From Xenorhabdus nematophila ATCC 19061 (GTDB lineage: Bacteria; Pseudomonadota; Gammaproteobacteria; Enterobacterales; Enterobacteriaceae), in contig NC_014228.1 of NCBI RefSeq assembly GCF_000252955.1, forward strand, positions 4,186,701-4,250,700: a stretch of DNA of 64,000 nucleotides. Direction: 5' to 3'. Within the stretch, counting starts at the first letter, position 1. Each line of letters starts with the position of its first letter. Under the pieces are notes generated by a model. That model was not told the DNA's origin. It saw nothing but the letters and a program-made list of their open reading frames with translations, and did no database searches. Of the stretch, positions 60,179 through 64,000 are shown piece after piece. The position numbers and the translations under genes were made by a program.

Positions 60179-61027
60179 TTACAGTTTTGCCTGACTCTCT
60201 AATGGTGCAAATTTAAAGTCACCACGCGGCTGGGCAGATTTGGTTTCCGAACCAAACCAGCGGTTGTAAATTTTCTCCGCTTCACCCTCTTTTTCCAGTT
60301 TCAATAATGTCTGGTTAACCGCGTCAATCAACCTGCCTTCTCCTTTGGTTACGGCTACCGCCTGATATTCACGGGTAATGCTGAAAGGCGAAATTTCGAA
60401 GTCTGCTTTCTGCGCTTCCGGCACATTTGCCAGCAAACCAACCAATTTTGCATCATCCTGCGTGATCGCCTGAACATTACCATTTCTCAGGGCAGCAAAG
60501 GCCAGCGGGGTATCGTCATAAGAGATGACTTTTGCGGTCGGGTAACGCTCACGCAGCGTAATTTCCTGTACGGTTCCCTTGTCTGCACCAATGCGCAGTT
60601 TGGCAATATCATCCGGGTTAGTCAGAACACCTTTGCGGGCAATAAATTTCTGTCCGGTCGCAAAATAAGGAATCGAAAAATCAACTTGTTTTGCCCGTTC
60701 ATCAGTCACTGTGAAGTTAGCGGCGATTAGGTCAATCTTTTTAGATGAGAGCAGAGGAATGCGGTTTGCCGGGTTGGTTGGACGCAATTCCAGCTTTACG
60801 CCCAAATCACTGGCGATGGCGTTGGCGATCTCCACATCATAGCCTGCCAGTTTTTTCGTTCGGGGATCAATAAAACCAAATGGCGGGTTACTGTCAAATA
60901 CCGCAATGCGTACCGTGCCGGCTTTTTTAATATCATCGAGTTTATCCGCCTTTGCCACACCAGAAACCAGCGCCAAACTGGTCAGCAATGCGGTAATCGC
61001 TATACGAGATTTATTGCGAATTTCCAT
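60179..61027 (-). CDS. amino-acid ABC transporter periplasmic binding protein
   Basis: A 282-residue SBP_bac_3 protein. Its signal peptide ends near residue 27 (SLALVSGVAKA). Ligand-binding elements include SNPPFGFIDPRTKKLAGYDV, DLIAANFTVTDERAKQVDFS and RIGADKGTVQEITL. It is the first gene of the operon and probably binds glutamate, glutamine, aspartate or a related amino acid. The substrate cannot be told with certainty. Confidence 0.9.
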   Translation of the reverse strand: MEIRNKSRIAITALLTSLALVSGVAKADKLDDIKKAGTVRIAVFDSNPPFGFIDPRTKKLAGYDVEIANAIASDLGVKLELRPTNPANRIPLLSSKKIDLIAANFTVTDERAKQVDFSIPYFATGQKFIARKGVLTNPDDIAKLRIGADKGTVQEITLRERYPTAKVISYDDTPLAFAALRNGNVQAITQDDAKLVGLLANVPEAQKADFEISPFSITREYQAVAVTKGEGRLIDAVNQTLLKLEKEGEAEKIYNRWFGSETKSAQPRGDFKFAPLESQAKL

Positions 61028-61184
61028 TGAACACCCCTGTTAGTTATTAATTTTTATATGACTAACAAAAGCTATCAATTTCGATATAGCACCTGAAATA
61101 ATATAAAATGCTATATTTATTTCTTTTTGGCATAAAAGATAAAGAGATGCCGGAGTAAAACACCAACATTTCAAACAGTTAAAA

Positions 61185-61901
61185 TTATTCTTTTTTGGTG
61201 AGAAATTTCTCCAGTTCATCACCGCCAACGTGGCGGAAATCCTGCCCTTTCACGTAATAGAAGATAAATTCACAAATGTTCTGGCAACGATCACCGATGC
61301 GCTCAATGGAGCGGGCACAAAAGAGTGCGGTCATCACATTCGGAATGGTTCTGGGATCTTCCATCATGTAAGTCATCAACTGACGGACAATGCCTTCATA
61401 TTCCTGATCAACTTTTTTATCTTCATGGTAAATACGAACCGCTTCGTCCAGATCCATGCGGGCAAACGCATCCAAAACATCGTGTAACATTTGGATGGTA
61501 TGGTTGCCCAGAGACTCCAGGCTGACCAGCAGAGATTGTTGTTGATGTGAAAATTTTTCAAGCGCGGTCTGGCAGATTTTCTTAGCCACATCACCGATGC
61601 GTTCCAGCTCAGCAATGGTCTTTGAGATCACCATAATCAGGCGTAGATCGCTGGCGGTCGGCTGACGTTTTGCAATGATGCGGACACAGGCTTCATCTAT
61701 TGCCACTTCCATCATATTGACTTTCCGATCATCCTCGATGACTTGCCGTGCCAGCATTTTGTCCTGATTGTGCATCGACAGAATCGCGTTTCTGAGCTGT
61801 TCTTCCACCAGCCCGCCCATTGTCATTAATTCCGTACGTATGTGCTCCAGCTCAGCCGTAAACTGGCCGGAAATGTGCTTGCTGAGATTCAGATTGTCCA
61901 T
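61185..61901 (-). CDS. phoU: phosphate transport regulator PhoU
   Basis: A 238-residue all-helical protein of two three-helix repeats with metal-binding E/D-x3-D motifs (MVEVAID-like region at 63-70 and [32 protein letters not shown]). PhoU links the Pst transporter to the PhoR kinase and keeps the Pho regulon off when phosphate is plentiful. It is the last gene of the pst operon, 17 bases after pstB. Confidence 0.97.
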   Translation of the reverse strand: MDNLNLSKHISGQFTAELEHIRTELMTMGGLVEEQLRNAILSMHNQDKMLARQVIEDDRKVNMMEVAIDEACVRIIAKRQPTASDLRLIMVISKTIAELERIGDVAKKICQTALEKFSHQQQSLLVSLESLGNHTIQMLHDVLDAFARMDLDEAVRIYHEDKKVDQEYEGIVRQLMTYMMEDPRTIPNVMTALFCARSIERIGDRCQNICEFIFYYVKGQDFRHVGGDELEKFLTKKE

Positions 61902-61918
61902 ATTATGCTATCCCCGTA

Positions 61919-62740
<822 letters not shown>

Positions 62741-62763
62741 CTATAACTTTACCTGTAGAAACG

Positions 62764-63669
62764 TTAATGCTTCTTCTTCGCAAACAGCACACGCGCCACA
62801 ATGTTAATCAACAGCACACACAGCGTAATCAGCAATACCCCCGCCCACGCCAGTTGCTGCCAGTCAGCAAAAGGACTCATGGCAAACTTGAAGATAGTCA
62901 CCGGCAGGTTCGCAATCGGCTGACTCAGATCCGTGCTCCAGAACTGATTGGACAGCGAAGTGAACAACAAGGGGGCTGTTTCACCCGCAATACGGGCAAT
63001 GGCCAGCAATACCCCCGTAATAATGCCGGATACCGATGCTTTCAATGTAATGGCAGAGATCATTTTCCATTTTGGTGTCCCCAGAGCATAAGCCGCTTCA
63101 CGCAGGTTATCCGGTACCAGTTTCAGCATGTTTTCCGTCGTACGGATAATAATCGGGATCTGCAACAACGCCAGGGCAATCACACCCGCCCAACCGGAGA
63201 AGTGTTGCATTTTCGTCACCACGATCATGTAAACAAACAACCCGACAACGATTGATGGCGCAGACAGCAGGATGTCATTAATAAAGCGGATGATTTCTGC
63301 CAGCCATGATCGGCGGCCATATTCCGCCAGATAGATCCCCGCCATAATCCCCAATGGCGTACCGAACATGGTCGCCCAAAAAATCAGCAACCCACTGCCG
63401 ACGATGGCATTTGCCAGCCCACCGCCCTCACTATTGGGAGGGGGTGTCATTTCGGTAAACAGGGCCAGCGACATACCATCAATGCCTTTAGTCACGGTGG
63501 AGATCAATATCCAGCTCAGCCAAAACAGGCCGAATGCCATGGTTGCCATCGAAAGTACTAACGCAATGCGATTTTTCTGGCGGCGCCATGACTGCATACG
63601 ACGACGGCTGTCCATATCCGCTTTATTGACGGTGCCAGTCACAGAGGGAGGTTGATTATTAGTTGTCAT
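62764..63669 (-). CDS. pstA: phosphate ABC transporter permease PstA
   Basis: A 301-residue inner-membrane protein with about six helices and the permease loop ([20 protein letters not shown]). The N-terminal tail of about 30 residues is polar ([15 protein letters not shown]). It pairs with PstC to form the phosphate channel. The stop of pstC is one base before its start region (63669/63671), so the two are coupled. Confidence 0.96.
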   Translation of the reverse strand: MTTNNQPPSVTGTVNKADMDSRRRMQSWRRQKNRIALVLSMATMAFGLFWLSWILISTVTKGIDGMSLALFTEMTPPPNSEGGGLANAIVGSGLLIFWATMFGTPLGIMAGIYLAEYGRRSWLAEIIRFINDILLSAPSIVVGLFVYMIVVTKMQHFSGWAGVIALALLQIPIIIRTTENMLKLVPDNLREAAYALGTPKWKMISAITLKASVSGIITGVLLAIARIAGETAPLLFTSLSNQFWSTDLSQPIANLPVTIFKFAMSPFADWQQLAWAGVLLITLCVLLINIVARVLFAKKKH

Positions 63670-63670
63670 C

Positions 63671-64000
<330 letters not shown>

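Overview
The window looks like chromosomal DNA of an enteric gammaproteobacterium of the Morganellaceae. Xenorhabdus is the best guess, Photorhabdus second. The ribosomal, RNA polymerase, glnALG, hemN, yihI, tus and pst-phoU proteins are close to their Enterobacterales counterparts, base composition is moderately low in GC, and the accessory stretches are packed with decayed insertion sequences. The genus call is inference; no 16S rRNA gene is present.

Layout. (1) 1-4.4 kb: an accessory operon of methyltransferase, inositol-monophosphatase-like phosphatase, GNAT acetyltransferase and a large caspase-fold (CHAT/C25-like) protein with a zinc ribbon, followed by a structured RNA-like segment and a terminator. 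(2) 4.4-24.8 kb: core genes slyX, fkpA, yheO, tusDCB, rpsL, rpsG, fusA, a tuf fragment without its GTPase domain, secE, nusG, rplKA, rplJL and rpoBC. The str operon and the tufB-secE-nusG-rpl-rpo region, separate in E. coli, are joined here through the broken tuf. (3) 24.8-33 kb: a polysaccharide deacetylase, a broken small membrane gene, IS630, IS3 and IS4 remnants, a ygaZH exporter with a divergent XRE-cupin regulator, and a lone AbiEi-like (DUF6088-type) protein. (4) 33-42 kb: a mobile-element graveyard. An IS110 transposase is split by a composite group II intron, and four IS630-family copies are clustered, one nested in another. Subtracting the IS copies rejoins two pieces of one disrupted gene in frame. 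(5) 42-51.5 kb: glnA-glnL-glnG with sigma-54 and NtrC sites, an AT-rich orphan gene, hemN, yihI and a GT39-like membrane glycosyltransferase. (6) 51.5-58.5 kb: a gene fragment, a ParE/Phd-type toxin-antitoxin pair, an smvR-smvA-like efflux locus, and an orphan type VI secretion module (hcp, candidate effector, two membrane-protein genes). (7) 58.5-64 kb: an amino-acid ABC transporter without its ATPase gene, then phoU-pstB-pstA-pstC, with pstC running off the end.

The core genes form recognisable units: translation and transcription machinery, 2-thiouridine sulfur relay, nitrogen regulation and phosphate uptake. The most interesting accessory systems are the hcp-effector-immunity island, the CHAT-like operon at the left edge, and the IS110/intron/IS630 nest whose order of insertion can partly be read from exact junctions.
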